Shown here in pieces: positions 13,101 to 25,283 of a stretch of DNA of 64,000 bases. Both the position numbers and the translations under genes were made by a program. This DNA is from Pyrocephalus nanus. Lineage: Eukaryota > Chordata > Aves > Passeriformes > Tyrannidae. The notes beneath the pieces are model-generated. The model did not search any database. It was given only the letters and a program-made list of their open reading frames with translations, and had not been told where the DNA came from. The stretch is from NCBI GenBank assembly GCA_038380795.1, contig CM076261.1:31893866-31957865 (forward strand), in the 5' to 3' direction. The number at the start of each line of letters is the position of its first letter. Position 1 is the stretch's first letter.

Positions 13101-16100
13101 CCTCTTGGGACACAATGTAAAACTCTCTAAGAGCAATTGGTTTTGTTCTGCAGTTCCCTCTGTCATTTTGCACCAGTGAAAGCAAACTCTGCCTCTTTCC
13201 TCTCAACCCTCTGTGGCACACTCAGAATACATGTTAGCTTATTACCATAATGCAAAACTGAAGGAGTGTAAAAGGCTGCACATGACAGTGTTCTTTGATG
13301 CATACCTATGGTTCTTCATCTGGATCAGGAAATACAGCTCTCATTTCTCTAGTTTCAGAGGATGTTGCCAGTCCTAATAAAAGACTGCCTAAGATGTCTT
13401 GGTATTTTGAACAGCCATTACAGGAGTCTAAATGAGTAGTGGTGAAAAAAATGGAGAGAGATGAGACACAAATGAAAATTAGCTGTTTAATGCTCTTTTC
13501 TTGTCAGTGATTGTTGAGTGCTGGTTCCATGTTATTTTGAAAAATCTCTCCCAGTGACTAAAGTGAGACTGGTAAGCCAGTTTGAATCTAATGCTTTGTT
13601 TAAAAAAGGAGGGGGGAAAGGAAAAAAGTGAAAAAATGCAGTATAAACATGCATTCTATATAAGACCAAAAAAGAAAGTCTGGAATATGAGATTTTCTTC
13701 TGTGTTAATGTATGCTTATTTAAAAATACACATTTTGTGCTAGTGCGAGAACCAGGAAGTGAGAGTGACAAAAGTGAAAAATAATATACCAAGTTGCAGC
13801 CTGGTAGAAAATGTATGTGGCACAAATGAGTGTCTAGAAACATAAACATTAAAAGTTTTACAAGATGTTGAGCATTCAATCTTCCATTTCCTTGATTTCT
13901 TTTGAGCACATCTTTACTACAAGGTGTTATTACAGCAGAGCTGTGAGAAGCTAAGAGCTGATAAACTACTGACACTGATACTGTGGTGAAGAGGAGAAGT
14001 TTTTTCTTAACAACATGAAAAATACTTGTAATTCAGACCAAAGTCTTGCAGGTTTAATTATAGGTAGTTTTGATGTTATGCAAGGCATGACTTGACTTGA
14101 ATACATTGACTTCAATTCAGAATTTTTTGCTTTAAATGAGACTTTGTACATAAGACTAAAAGTCAGAAGTTGTTATTCCAAGGAGAAATGCAGCAGCTCT
14201 TCAGGAAGTTGGTGTAAAATACCAGTAAGTGCTGCTGAAGTGGTAAGTAGGCTTTGTGTTGGTTGTTTGCAGGAGGTTAAATTCCACCTGTGGCATGATG
14301 TGTAATACTATCCTAAGGACATAAGTGTGCTCAGCTTTCTAATGCCATGTTAGACTCACGGGTATTTTTGGAATAATGTTTCAATTACTAATTTAACTGT
14401 TATTAGCAGTTGTGTATTAACTGGAGGATGAAATTGCTTTTATCCTGTGAATCTTGCATATACCCTAATTTCTGAGGAATGCTGTTGCTGTGTTCAGGGC
14501 TGAGGTTATCAGGAGGGTGGGCACATCATCAGTAACTGAAGTAGCTGCATGTTCTTTGCAAGAAAAGAGCTGTCGCGGTTATTTTAAAATCAGCCAAGCT
14601 CTTCTAATGTCTAAACCTGAAACTGTGGTACATCCCGGAGCATCAAGTGGATGTGTAATCATTTCTTTTTGAGGAAAAACAGAGAAAAGCTATTCCTGCA
14701 GTTTAATACAGAGCTGAAACAGATAAAAGCTGATACAGAATGTGTTAACTAGATTCTAAATATTAAAATGCCTAAATAGTTAGGTAATGGAACAAGGGAG
14801 ACAAAAATAAATACTTCATTTAAATTGCTAAATTTTTTTTTTTTTTTCTGGGTAAAGTAAATACTGTGTATTTTGGAAGGAACAGCTTGCAATGTTCTCA
14901 TGAACACCACGATACGCACTCCAGTAGCAAGTTCTGCATTAAGTGATTGGTGTCTGGTCTTGCTTCTGTTTTCCTTCTTTCTGTGGTGAAATTGTGGAGT
15001 TGTGTGCTGCAGAGAGAAATGGCATCTTGCAGTCAATGTGCCTTGAAGTTTAAAAAGAAAAACAAAATTGAGAATTGGATTTGGTTCATAATTGTAAATG
15101 GGGTTTTGTTGCTTGTGTTGAGGGTGTCACTCAAACAGAAGAAGGAAATTTCATAGTCTAAGGATTGCCATGATCTATCATAGGTCTGAGCTGTCTGTTA
15201 ATATAGGATGTTTTCTTACAGCTGGGGTATAAGAATGTTTTCTTACAGCCAATACTATTTTCAGTGAGTAGCACCATGAGATGGAAAAGAAAAATGTGGA
15301 AGAATTTAGCAATCATTTGGAGAATCTATTTTCAAAGTAAAACTGGTAGTTCTAGATGACAAAGTTAATGGATCTTTTTCTTATACTGTATTTTGCATTC
15401 TAAGGACTCTTTCAAGTTTGATTGAAACTAGTTTCACCAGTTAAATGGGCATTAAAGTAATAGAGGTTTTTTTGAGTGTGGAATGTTAAGCAGATAAAAT
15501 GTAAATGTAGACTCCCATAAATAACTGTCTCCAGTGACAGTTCCTTAGTTAAATACCCTGAGGCCTTATCCAAAATGTGAATGTTGCTCTCCATGACTAT
15601 TTTAAGGAAATGGCAGGTAAGCTTATTTAAAAAAAAAAGTAATGGAGAGCTTTTGCTATTGAAGAAATCATGTAAATGAGGATTGTGTGATAATTTCTTT
15701 TTTTAGTATAGAAAGCATAAGTTTCAAATCTCTCCACATCCCTCATACTATTTTTTCTTTGTTCGGAAAGAGGCTAGAGAAATATAAGCTTGTGTTAAGG
15801 TGTTAAGCTTGTTTCCCTTTCCCAGTGTGCAGGCCCTCCAGGAATGAGGTCTTCCCACCACTGCTCCTCACTAGGACTGTAGTGTGGAGGAGAATAGCGT
15901 TTTCATTGCTTACCAGCATCTGACTGTTACATTTTTAATGTATGTTTTGGAGGCACCCAGAACCATTCATGAGTCTACAAGCCAAGCATATTTTTGGTGT
16001 TGAGATCCATGATAGGTATTGCACTGGAGGGATAGCATTAAAGCAAAATAGGAATTAAAAGGAAATCATCCCACTCTCTAGGCTTTTATCACCTTGTGTG

Positions 16101-18979
16101 TTTTTGTAATTAGGCATGGTGGTAGTGTTTTAAGTATTTGATGGAGGCAAAGAGTGGCTGGCCATAATTGGAATAATATGCGTGGAATCTCACCTTTCCC
16201 TTGGTGGTGCAGATTCCTGGGATCTAAACAGTTTGAAAGATGCGGGTAATAACCACCTCTGAAATTTGCATAATTCCCTATTTAGAAACTTAATTCCATG
16301 ATACATGTTAGAAAACTTTGTCTAGTGTAACATATTTATTAAACTGGTTGTTGGGGAGTCATGCAAAAACCCCACTGATGTGGCAGCTTAGATAGAAGGA
16401 GGAGGCATATGCTCATATGCCTTGTCTTAGTCGTTCAGGTTATTGAAGCCTGCAAACTGTTTCTACAAGAGGTGCTCTTGTAAGATTAATCTCAGTCTCT
16501 GCAAAGCAGGTGTTTACAGCAGACTTTCCCCTTCCAACCCTGTGCCTAACAATAGTGTGATTAAGATCTCACTCTGGGGCAGGCTGACTTTTGGCTGCAT
16601 GTGTGTGCCTGCATGAGCGTGTCTGCAAGCTGCTTTTACTATTCAACAAAAAGAACATATGCAGTTAGCCTGAATATATGAGAAATGCTTTGAGTGTGAG
16701 CTGGGTCTGGAGTCTGTAGGAAGACTGGTAGACTGAAAGGAGCAGATGAGGCAAATAAATAGAAATGGATGGCAGCATTTTTAATTTAAGCAATCAAAGT
16801 ATTGGATCAGCTGGATGCAAAGCTGAGCAATACATACATACCCTGCACCGTAAAAATATTTTATGCTTCTTCTGTTTAGCTCAGTTTTTAATATGACTTG
16901 TGTTTTTATTACAAACAATGCAAAACAGCCTTGGATTTGCTGCTAGGAATGAAACTGAATCCATTGGCAGTTGTATCTGCGCTGCTGGGCAATGCAATAC
17001 TGTGTTGGATCAGTGAAAAAAACCCCACTTGCGGCAGAACAGTGTAATTCTGATTTGAAACCAGCAACAGGAAAGTATCAAAGAAAGCTAACACAAAAAT
17101 GTACCTGCTGTAGATAATTGTCTAAGGACAATAGATGTGCTGTTATCTCTATCTGTATTAGGTGGTCTAATAAAAGATGTTTTCTCCGCCTACAAAGCAC
17201 TGCCTTGCCTGAGGTGGGCAGGGAATTTGCACACTGCAGAGGATATCTTCCATGATGGTTGTTGACTCAGGAAGGCAAGAATGGCTTATGTTCAGCTTAT
17301 ATTTTCTGCAAGATTGCTTTGTAGCTGGAGAAGCTACTTGTGTATTGTAGAAATTAGGTGTATTATATTGGGAATGTGCTTTTACAGAGTTACTGAAATA
17401 CCCAGGTCGGTAATTCACCGAAGTGGCTTTAATATAGAGTGACACACACACAGAGACTGCACAAGGCAGTACTGTGATGTATCTGTTTATGCAGATCCTC
17501 CTACAGCTAAGGTGGTGCTCAGATTCTTCAGCTGTAGAGCCCTCCAAGTCAGGAGGATGCAAGTCCAGAGTCTCCAATAGTTGCTTTTAATGTAACCCAT
17601 AAAATCTTCACCGCTGTTTCATCAAAAAAGGAATAAATTTTACTTTTATTTGGGTATTCTTCTTGGCTAACTACTGTTTTTCCACACAGGGTGCGAAGAC
17701 AAATTACACGTGTGAAGTACTTGTGATTTCAGTTTGAGGCTATATGAACAGATGATTTCGGCAAAACCTTTATCTGTAATTAAACTGCTGATCATTGTTC
17801 CTCTTCTATTCTTGGAAAATTTGGTTCCTAACTGATGAATTAATAAACATCTCACAGTTCAAGCAAATAACATAAATCTTAGTAAAATCTCAGGTACAAG
17901 TTTTTAATTTATTCTCAAAAAAATTCTCATGTCAACCTTTTAATTTTAATTCTTAACTTTTCTGATAGCTTGCTATATTACTAGTAGCTATGCTTCTCAA
18001 ATGAAGCAGATATTCATGTATAAGTTTTTAAATACCCAGAGACAATTTTATATCAACCTGCAGTGTGCTTAAATTATTATAATTCATAATTGGAGTCTAA
18101 TATCAGTGATAATAGATTAGTGATACAATGTGAAGTATGTGCCCCAAGAATTTTAAAAGAATATAAAAATTGGAATTCCCTTTATTTTAAAAAGAAATTT
18201 GCATTAAATGTATTCTACTTCTACTTCTCTGAAATTTGGCTGAGAACTAAACTTAGACTTGGCAATATTACTTCCTAAAATTTCTTTATTGGCTGCATTT
18301 TAAAAGAAGTCAGACCAGTCTCAAAATTGGAATTGTTGTCTTTTCAAGATCAAGGTTGGGAAATCAAGTGATCACAATTTCTATGTTTTAAGCATTCATT
18401 GTTCTTTTACTCTATGCCCCTTTGTTAAATCTTGAGATTCATGTGGCTTTGGAAGAAGGAAAAGAGGCACAGTAGTTACAGGTTTGTGAAGATGCAAAGG
18501 GAAGGATTAAAAATTATCTGTGGTCTGTGAAGAAAATAGCACAGGTGCCAAGCTGAGATGTTCTCAGTTTGCTATTGTGTGTCTCACAGCAATAAACACA
18601 GCAAATTGCATAGCTTTAAGGAACAACCAGGGCATGTTTTGATGTGTGCATCTCGTGTACTAGCATCTTGTCACCACGGGGTCCATGCAGCTGTCCTGTG
18701 CAGGTGATGTGCTGCTCACAGCCCGACAGGGGTGGCTTTGCATGAGGTGCTCGACCTGTTGTGGTACAGCTTTGTGCCAGCCCTGCCACCTCTTCAGAAG
18801 GGAGAGATGGTCGATTGCTTCCTGCTGCCTCCTTGCACCAGCACCACAGCCTGCCTGACTGTGACAGAGCTCGTTCTCATCACTGCTCTGAAGCACAAGG
18901 AACACAAAGCAAGAGGATAGGGTAGGAAGGAAAGGCAAGTGGAAAGGGGAAAGGAGAAAGGAGAAGAGAAGAGGAGAAT

Positions 18980-19306
18980 GGAGAAGGGGAGAGGAGAGGA
19001 GAGAAGAGGAGAGGAGAGGAGAGGAGAGGAGAGGAGAGGAGAGGAGAGGAGAGGAGAGGAGAGGAGAGGAGAGGAGAGGAGAGGAGAGGAGAGGAGAGGA
19101 GAGGAGAGGAGAGGAGAGGAGAGGAGAGGAGAGGAGAGGAGAGGAGAGGAGAGGAGAGGAGAGGAGAGGAGAAGAAAGAAAAGAAAAAAGAAAAGAAAAA
19201 AGAAAAGAAAAGAAAAGAAAAGAAAAGAAAAGAAAAGAAAAGAAAAGAAAAGAAAAGAAAAGAAAAGAAAAGAAAAGAAAGAAAAGAAAAAAAGAAGAAA
19301 AAAGAG
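18980..19306. repeat. Homopurine block of two pentamer microsatellites: (GAGGA)n then (AGAAA)n
   Basis: There is no pyrimidine on the + strand for 327 bases. Positions 18991-19170 are 36 GAGGA units with one variant unit (19001-19005). A mixed transition (19171-19200) is followed by 16 perfect AGAAA units (19201-19280) and an A-rich tail. Because the unit length is not a multiple of three, every frame of both strands lacks stop codons here, giving false Arg/Gly/Glu-rich (+) and Ser/Pro/Leu/Phe-rich (-) open frames. Long homopurine repeats of this kind can form intramolecular triplex DNA and mutate quickly in length. Confidence 0.97.
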
Positions 19307-22300
19307 ATCACTGATAACTGAGGGGTGAAGAGGCTAGAACCTCAATGAGACCTAGTATTTCTGTTATGTTAATTCCAAGTAAAATCAGAGGAAAAGGAAG
19401 ATATGTGAAGATAATTGAGAGAGAACAGAAAAGCATAGCTGTGTTGCTAAAAGGCAATGCTAGTAAGTCTAATTCTATCTAAGGGAATGCTACAGACATA
19501 TATAAGATTAACCTGGAAAAATGATTGACCTTGCCTGGTGAGATAGAGATGTTTCTTGAGTGTGTGTTCATAATATCATAATGCAAGAGTATATGTAATG
19601 GGAAGCATGAAATTGTACTGCATATTTTGAGAAATAGTAAATTTAGGGGGGTTTTGTTTCATAAAATTTATAGAAAATCTTTTGAAAACTGTATTTGCAG
19701 ATTCCTTGTTTCCTTAATTTCCCATATATATCCCTTTATAAAATTTTGCTATGCTTTTGTTTATTTTTTTGTTTGTTTTAATGAAGGTGTACGGTGAATC
19801 AGTGAGGCATAGAGATGTAATGGCTTCTTCAAGATCTTTCTATTTATTTTCAGCAGATGGGGGATGGGGCAGTTTCTGGGATCGGTATTTCCTTTGATTT
19901 GGAGTGTTGAAACTCTGCCTTGGGAGGGATGTGCATTTTACAGCACTTGTCTGCAGGCAATATGAGATAACTCATGCCTGGGAACAGGCTTGTGCAAGGG
20001 CTACTTTGGCCTGACCCACCACACGTGCCTACATTGTGCTGAAGGCAGTGGAATTTCAGAAGATACCTATTGTCTTCCTGAACCGGTTTTTCTGGAGGTG
20101 GGCTGAGCTCCCCACGCTTCACATGGGGGTGAACAGGAGCTTTGGAAATTTAGCAATGGCAATCAGACTGAGGTAACATACAGGTGGTATTTGCATGTTT
20201 GTCCTTTCTTGATGCCCTGCTCTCAGTATTTTGAGTGAGGGTGATAACAAGTCCATTCTTGTAGTCGGACTCTTTAATGGTCCGTGAAAATGTATGCTAA
20301 AAGAAATGTTTAGAAGTTTACAAACACATAAGAAAACTAATTGGGTGGACAAATCTTTACTGACAAAAGAGACAGTAAGAGTCTAATTCCAGGGAATATT
20401 TCAATATAGAAGCACAATTTGAAGTATAAAACTTCAAAGTAATAGTCTTTTCACAAACTGTTCAAATTTGTGCTGCCCATGTTCCAGGGATTCATGTCCA
20501 TCAGACCAGTTAAGTCTTCAGATGGAAAATCTGAAATGATCTGTGAATTCTTCTTTCTCTTGCATTATGGTATTATGGACATTAAATCTTTTTTTGAGAC
20601 TGTTATCCCAGGAAATCCTAATAATCACAAATATTCAAATTTCAAAGTGCTTAACGTGCTCCAGTTGACCTGTAAACATGATATTTGTAATCCAAACAGA
20701 AGCAGATTATATATGCTATATAATAAGAGACATACCTGTGCAAGCTCTCTGATTCTGTTCCTTCTTGCTGCAGAAGAATGGAAACTTCAGGATGAGCAGA
20801 ATGTACAGCAGGTCTTAGAAACTGAATAAATCCTTGCCCTTGTTGCAAAAGTCCTCCAGAATGATCTCTGGATGTCTTTATTTTTCCATGACAAGAGCAA
20901 TACAAAGAATACTGAGCATCCTGAGAAGCAGATAAAGTCTATTATAACTTCCAGGTATTGTATTTAACCTTGCTCTCCTGAAGCACTCATCTGTCAACTG
21001 GTTCATCCAAGTTCCCTGAAAACTACTATGTTGCAACTTCTTATATAAAATCTGCTTCGAGGCTATCTCTCTCTAGACCTTTTCCTCTCCAGTAGTAGGA
21101 AGGCACATACATCAAATGCTGTGCCATTTTATAGGAATGGTGCTCAGCACCAAAATTTTCAAGGATCTTCCTTTGGTATGTACTTACTACAAAGAGCACT
21201 GCGCTCAATTGGCAGCTGCTAAGGATAGTTCCAAACCTGTATGTGTCAATGGCAGTGCAAATAACTGAAGACATACTGTGGTTTAGCCTGCCTGGTAAAT
21301 AGTTTAGGCAAATTTTTGTCCTGGATCTGTAATTCACAAGGTGAAGGCAATGATGATGAGATCAGGGAGAGGCAGGAGAAGTAGAAGGGGCTGGGCAACA
21401 AATCCAGGGCCATCAGTCTCACTGGGACAGAGTGATTACCTCCTTTTTAAAAGAATTTAGTCTTTTGGTGTGTATCCTTGCAAGTGTTAACATGCACGTA
21501 GTAACACAGAGTTGATTTAACACAACAACTTTTCGAAACTTTGCTGTCTGTTTCACCTGGGAAACACTTCACTGAGTTTCACTTTCATTTAATACCACGC
21601 AGGATTAGCCTTGCAAGAATACCCAGCACAGTCACAGAGATGTTTAAGCAGCTTGATCTGCATGCTGATCTTCTTACAGGTATAGCTAGTTTTAATTTTA
21701 GAATACTTTTTAAGGTCTAGTTTGTGTCTGCTCCCTGAGACCCTGCAGTGGATGGTTCAGAGCTGTGCTTCAGGCACACTTAAAGTGGGACAGGGATGAG
21801 ATCAGTATCTGTTTGAGGCAGTGGAGCACATGGGGGCTGTTTCTGGAGGTGATGGGAAGCACAGATATGTTATCAGAAGGCTGGGGAGAGGACAAGGAGG
21901 AATGTTTGTAATTCAAATATAGGAGGAAAGGGACATTGTAACATTGCTACCTGAGCTATGACCTCCGTGGTTGCTGTGCTTCTGCATTATAGCCTGGCAT
22001 AGCTGTTATCATGATGATCTAGGCAGCTCTTTGATAGGGAGATATGAGATTCAGTGTCACAAAGAGTGAATCTTTTGTGTAATAAAGGAGTTGAAACTAT
22101 TTTGGAAGGTGGTGGTCCATTTGTAAGTGTAAATATTTACTAACAGACCATAATGATAGTCTCTGAATCTCTTCCCCATCTTCTGCTCTAGTGTCTTGAG
22201 CCAGCTGGCTGTGATGCAAGTTGAGACACAGCGATTTCACAGTATATCTCCAAGCAAAGACAGTGCATGTTTCTTTTCATAGTTTGGGAGCACAGTTCTC

Positions 22301-24250
22301 ATATGCATGCTTTTCTGCTTCTTAAAGGTCCTTTGACATACACATTCTGTATCCAGCTGTATCTGAGATTAAAATATTTTTGTGGAAGGAAATATAAACT
22401 GTAGGAAGTTACTACTATCCATGAAATTGCAAAATCTTGAAAAATACAGAAGACACAGCAAATGAAATTAGGCTCACAGTACCTGGGCTTTGCTGGAAAA
22501 AAAATACAGACTTAATCAGGGCTTATAAATTGAAATACGCACGTGGTTTCAGTATAAATCTCTAATCCTGCTGATTTGCAAAAACCCTTTTAAAGTATCT
22601 AGTTGTGACTGTACATAAACAATAATCTGGGCAATATTTAGGGAGTAATCAAGACAACTGTAAATTTGTCAGATAACAAACTAATGTCCATAGCCTGCCC
22701 TAAATACCTAAAAACCTGATATCTCTTGTCATAAAGGTAGAGATTAGATTGCTCAGCTATGTCTCTGTGGAAGTTAATCCTTTTATTGCTGTTCCCTGTA
22801 AAATTTCAGACAACAGAGTAGTGTTTCAGTAACATCACATTACCATTCTGCAGGGCTGTGTGCTAACATTTCAACAGTATTTGCAAATTGTTACTCTTTT
22901 TGAAAGCTGAAATCAGAAAGATCTCTGCTGACCATAATACCTCATTTTTGCCCAAGACACATGGATAGTCTGCTGTTGGGCTCTGCCTGGGGCTTGTATC
23001 TGTGATAACAGAAAATCTAATGAGAGGCAGCTAGTTCTTAGTGGTATGTAATATTATTTACTATTCAGCCTTCTATGTGCGTTCATATGAATTTTTGCAG
23101 GTTTGTACTCACAGTTTTAGCAAGTGTGTGAAAAATATACAACCTATATAATTCTGTCTACCTCTGCAAACCAGAAAATTAGGATGATTCATCCCCCTTG
23201 GAGAAGTTCTTATACTAAACATGTTTGAGAGTTCTTTGAAAATAGTCACCTCCTCCTAATTTCAAATGGTATGAAACATGGAAATGTTTTTTCCTTAACC
23301 TTTAATTCAGCATGAATTATATATTTGCGTTAATACCAGAAATGTATTTTTTCAGCCATTCATAGAGGTTTTCATGTTCATTAATGACCCAGTATATCTG
23401 TGTCTCCTGTTTCTTTTGTCTTATGGAGCCATCACAGTCTTCCTGTGCTTCAGGTTCCGTGTTCCCCATCCTGCTGTGTGTGGAAATGTAGGACTTTGTG
23501 CGGGCAATACCTGCGGGAGCTGTGGGGCTGGGTGGGACTCTGTGTGGAAGCTGCTCTTACTTCTGGGGCAGCTGAAGGTTGGTGCCCACATCCCTCTGGG
23601 TGAGGGAGGCACATATTCCTGGTCTCTGGATACCGTCAATTCTCCACATAGGCTGTATCTACTATGGGAGCTGGCTGTTAGGGTAACAGGCACTGAGATG
23701 TAGGGAGTAAGCACAGTCTTATGCATTAGCTTTCTCACTGACTCTGGGTTTCCTTTGACTTTTCCAAATCTGAATGAAAAGATGGATCCTAGTCTTTGCT
23801 AAAGTGCAGTGGGCTTTGTGTTAACCAGGTGTGAATGCCAAGATTGACAGTCAAATTCAGTTAGCGCGCAACTTGAATACAAAATATTTTTTTTTTTTGA
23901 CTTCTATCCTTTCTCAGGACACAAAAGATTGTGTTGTATGTTAGTCCTCCATCATCTTATCCCTCCATCCTCTTCCTCCCCACTGTACTGTAACCAGGGT
24001 TAGAGGTGTTCAGAGGACTGTTCATAAGGGGATGTGGCAGAGGGGGTTTTTCTGACTGAAATGCTGCAGGGCTGAGTAAGACATAAACTCAGTAGGAGAG
24101 GAGCTCCACAGCATCAGTGCCTTCAGCTGATATCGTCTTATCAAACCTCATGTAGTCTCCTTTTCAGGAACCAGCTCAATTTTTCCTTAGCACCTCAGTG
24201 GATCTGGATTTGATTTGCTCAGTGATGAATGCTGAGCTCTGAGTAATCAC

Positions 24251-24281
24251 CTCTTTCTCTTTTCCTTTACAGAGTTCCAAC
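24251..24281 (+). other. BASP1: BASP1 splice acceptor and start of the coding exon (5' UTR remnant)
   Basis: A pyrimidine-rich run (24251-24269) ends in ACAG, with AG at 24271-24272. The nine bases 24273-24281 then precede the ATG. This fits the vertebrate BASP1 layout, in which a non-coding first exon is spliced to a second exon carrying the whole reading frame. It also argues against a processed pseudogene, because the intron boundary is preserved. The branch point is not obvious; the stretch 24236-24248 is the likely area. Confidence 0.85.
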
Positions 24282-25013
24282 ATGGGAGGCAAACTGAGCA
24301 AGAAGAAGAAGGGATACAGTGTCAATGATGAAAAAGCTAAAGACAAAGACAAGAAGACTGAAGGAGCAGCAACTGAAGAAGAGGAGACTCCAAAGGAGGC
24401 TGAAGATGCCCAGAAAACTACAGAGACCACGGAAGTGAAGGAGAACAACAAGGAGGAGAAGGGTGAAAAGGATACTCAGGTCACTGCCAATAAGACAGAA
24501 GAAAAAGAAGGGGAGAAGGAGAAAACAGTGACCCAGGAAGAAACCCAGAAACCAGAACCTGAGAAGTCAGAGTCTGTTGTTGATGCAAAAGTGGAGCCAC
24601 AGAAGAACACAGAACAGGCACCCAAGCAAGAGGAGCCAACTGCTGCCTCCGCTCCCGCTGCCAGTAGCGAAGCACCCAAAACTTCTGAGCCTAGCAACGA
24701 CGCAAAAGCTTCCCAGCCTTCAGAAGCCACAGCTCCCAGTAAAGCAGATGACAAGAGCAAAGAGGAAGGGGAAGCCAAAAAGACTGAGGCTCCCGCAACG
24801 CCTGCAGCCCAAGAAACTAAAAGTGAAGTGGCCCCAGCTTCAGACTCAAAACCTAGCAGCAACGAGGCTGCGCCTTCTTCCAAGGAGCCCGTGGCAACAG
24901 CAGCACCTAGTTCGACTGCTAAGGCCTCAGACCCTGCAGCCCCGCCAGAGGAAGCGAAACCTTCTGAAGTTCCAGCCACTAATTCGGATCAAACCATAGC
25001 AGTGCAAGATTAA
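24282..25013 (+). CDS. BASP1: BASP1 / CAP-23 / NAP-22, brain acid-soluble membrane-attached signal protein, complete
   Basis: The 243-residue product starts MGGKLSKKKKGY, the N-myristoylation and basic effector segment of BASP1, and ends with the family's C-terminal block (AAQETKSEVAPASDSKP at about 175-191, NSDQT at 234-238). Family knowledge: BASP1 is a growth-cone and synaptic protein of the inner plasma membrane. It is anchored by myristate on Gly2 and by the lysine cluster (7-10) binding PI(4,5)P2, controls cortical actin together with GAP-43 and MARCKS, and binds calmodulin. A nuclear form is a WT1 co-repressor. Ser6 is the known PKC site that releases the membrane and calmodulin contacts. 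Residues 26-120 are Glu/Lys/Thr-rich and PEST-like; 120-232 are Ala/Pro/Ser-rich. No folded domain or membrane helix is visible. The protein has no Arg, Cys, His, Phe or Trp, one Leu (5), one Tyr (12) and one Ile (239). Length is slightly above the 227 residues of human BASP1. The start has a good Kozak context (A at -3, G at +4) nine bases after the splice acceptor. The frame is intact, with no sign of a retrocopy. Confidence 0.97.
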   Translation: MGGKLSKKKKGYSVNDEKAKDKDKKTEGAATEEEETPKEAEDAQKTTETTEVKENNKEEKGEKDTQVTANKTEEKEGEKEKTVTQEETQKPEPEKSESVVDAKVEPQKNTEQAPKQEEPTAASAPAASSEAPKTSEPSNDAKASQPSEATAPSKADDKSKEEGEAKKTEAPATPAAQETKSEVAPASDSKPSSNEAAPSSKEPVATAAPSSTAKASDPAAPPEEAKPSEVPATNSDQTIAVQD

Positions 25014-25177
25014 ATTGGACAGCCTGTTGAAACAACCACTTAAAACAACCTGTGTCTTTTTTTTATTTTTTCAGCTATACTAACTCGTTTCAGATCTGAA
25101 ATAACAAATATGTATTGCCCAGAAAAGAAGGAGAAAAAAAGAAAAGAGATAAAATGAAAAGGATGTCCCATCAAGTT

Positions 25178-25195
25178 GGGAGGGAGGGAGGGGGG
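25178..25195 (+). other. G-quadruplex motif in the BASP1 3' UTR
   Basis: Four G runs (25178-25180, 25182-25184, 25186-25188, 25190-25195) are separated by single A residues. This is the one-base-loop arrangement that gives the most stable parallel quadruplexes. It is on the sense strand, so it is present in the mRNA about 165 bases after the stop codon. Confidence 0.8.
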
Positions 25196-25283
25196 AGAAT
25201 CCAAATAGTATTTTTGTGGGGAAATATCTAATATACTTTCTGCCAACTTGACACAAGTCCTGGATTAAAAAAAAAAAAAGTAA

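Larger units (their letters stand above)
1..24272 (+). other. BASP1: Probable BASP1 intron 1 (3' part); no gene seen
   Basis: The stretch is continuous, AT-rich and CpG-poor, and ends at the BASP1 splice acceptor. No CpG island or GC-rich first exon is visible, so exon 1 and the promoter probably lie upstream of the window; in other vertebrates this intron is tens of kilobases. Contents: T27 at 45-71, a 20-bp tandem duplication at 5327-5366, T30 at 7105-7134, the pentamer block near 18.98-19.31 kb, and many short A or T runs (6957-6978, 7820-7836, 14826-14847). Slightly GC-richer patches at 18660-18930 and 23400-23700 were read in all frames and show no recognisable protein. The remaining sequence shows nothing I can name. 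Confidence 0.65.

Noticed and set aside
13532..13975. Minus-strand frame of 147 residues
   Set aside because: No domain, hydrophobic/serine-rich chance composition, and no supporting splice or promoter signals. The similar frames at 17167-17577 and 38263-38715 were dropped for the same reason.
18838..18862. CAGCACCACAGCCTGCC, resembling the left half of an RE1/NRSE silencer
   Set aside because: The right half does not match the RE1 pattern, so a functional REST site is not supported.
18880..19328. Long open frames on both strands (129 and 143 residues)
   Set aside because: They are read through the pentamer repeats, where no stop codon can occur in any frame; the products are pure repeats of Arg/Gly/Glu/Lys or Ser/Pro/Leu/Phe.
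23374..23738. Overlapping frames of 109 (+) and 105 (-) residues before BASP1
   Set aside because: A GC-richer intronic patch with open frames on both strands and no motif; nothing suggests an extra BASP1 coding exon, since BASP1 starts normally at 24282.
24476..24999. A 167-residue frame antisense to BASP1 and a 140-residue frame overlapping it in another + frame
   Set aside because: They are shadows of the BASP1 coding sequence, whose low-complexity Ala/Pro/Glu/Lys codons avoid stops in other frames. The BASP1 frame itself matches a known protein end to end.
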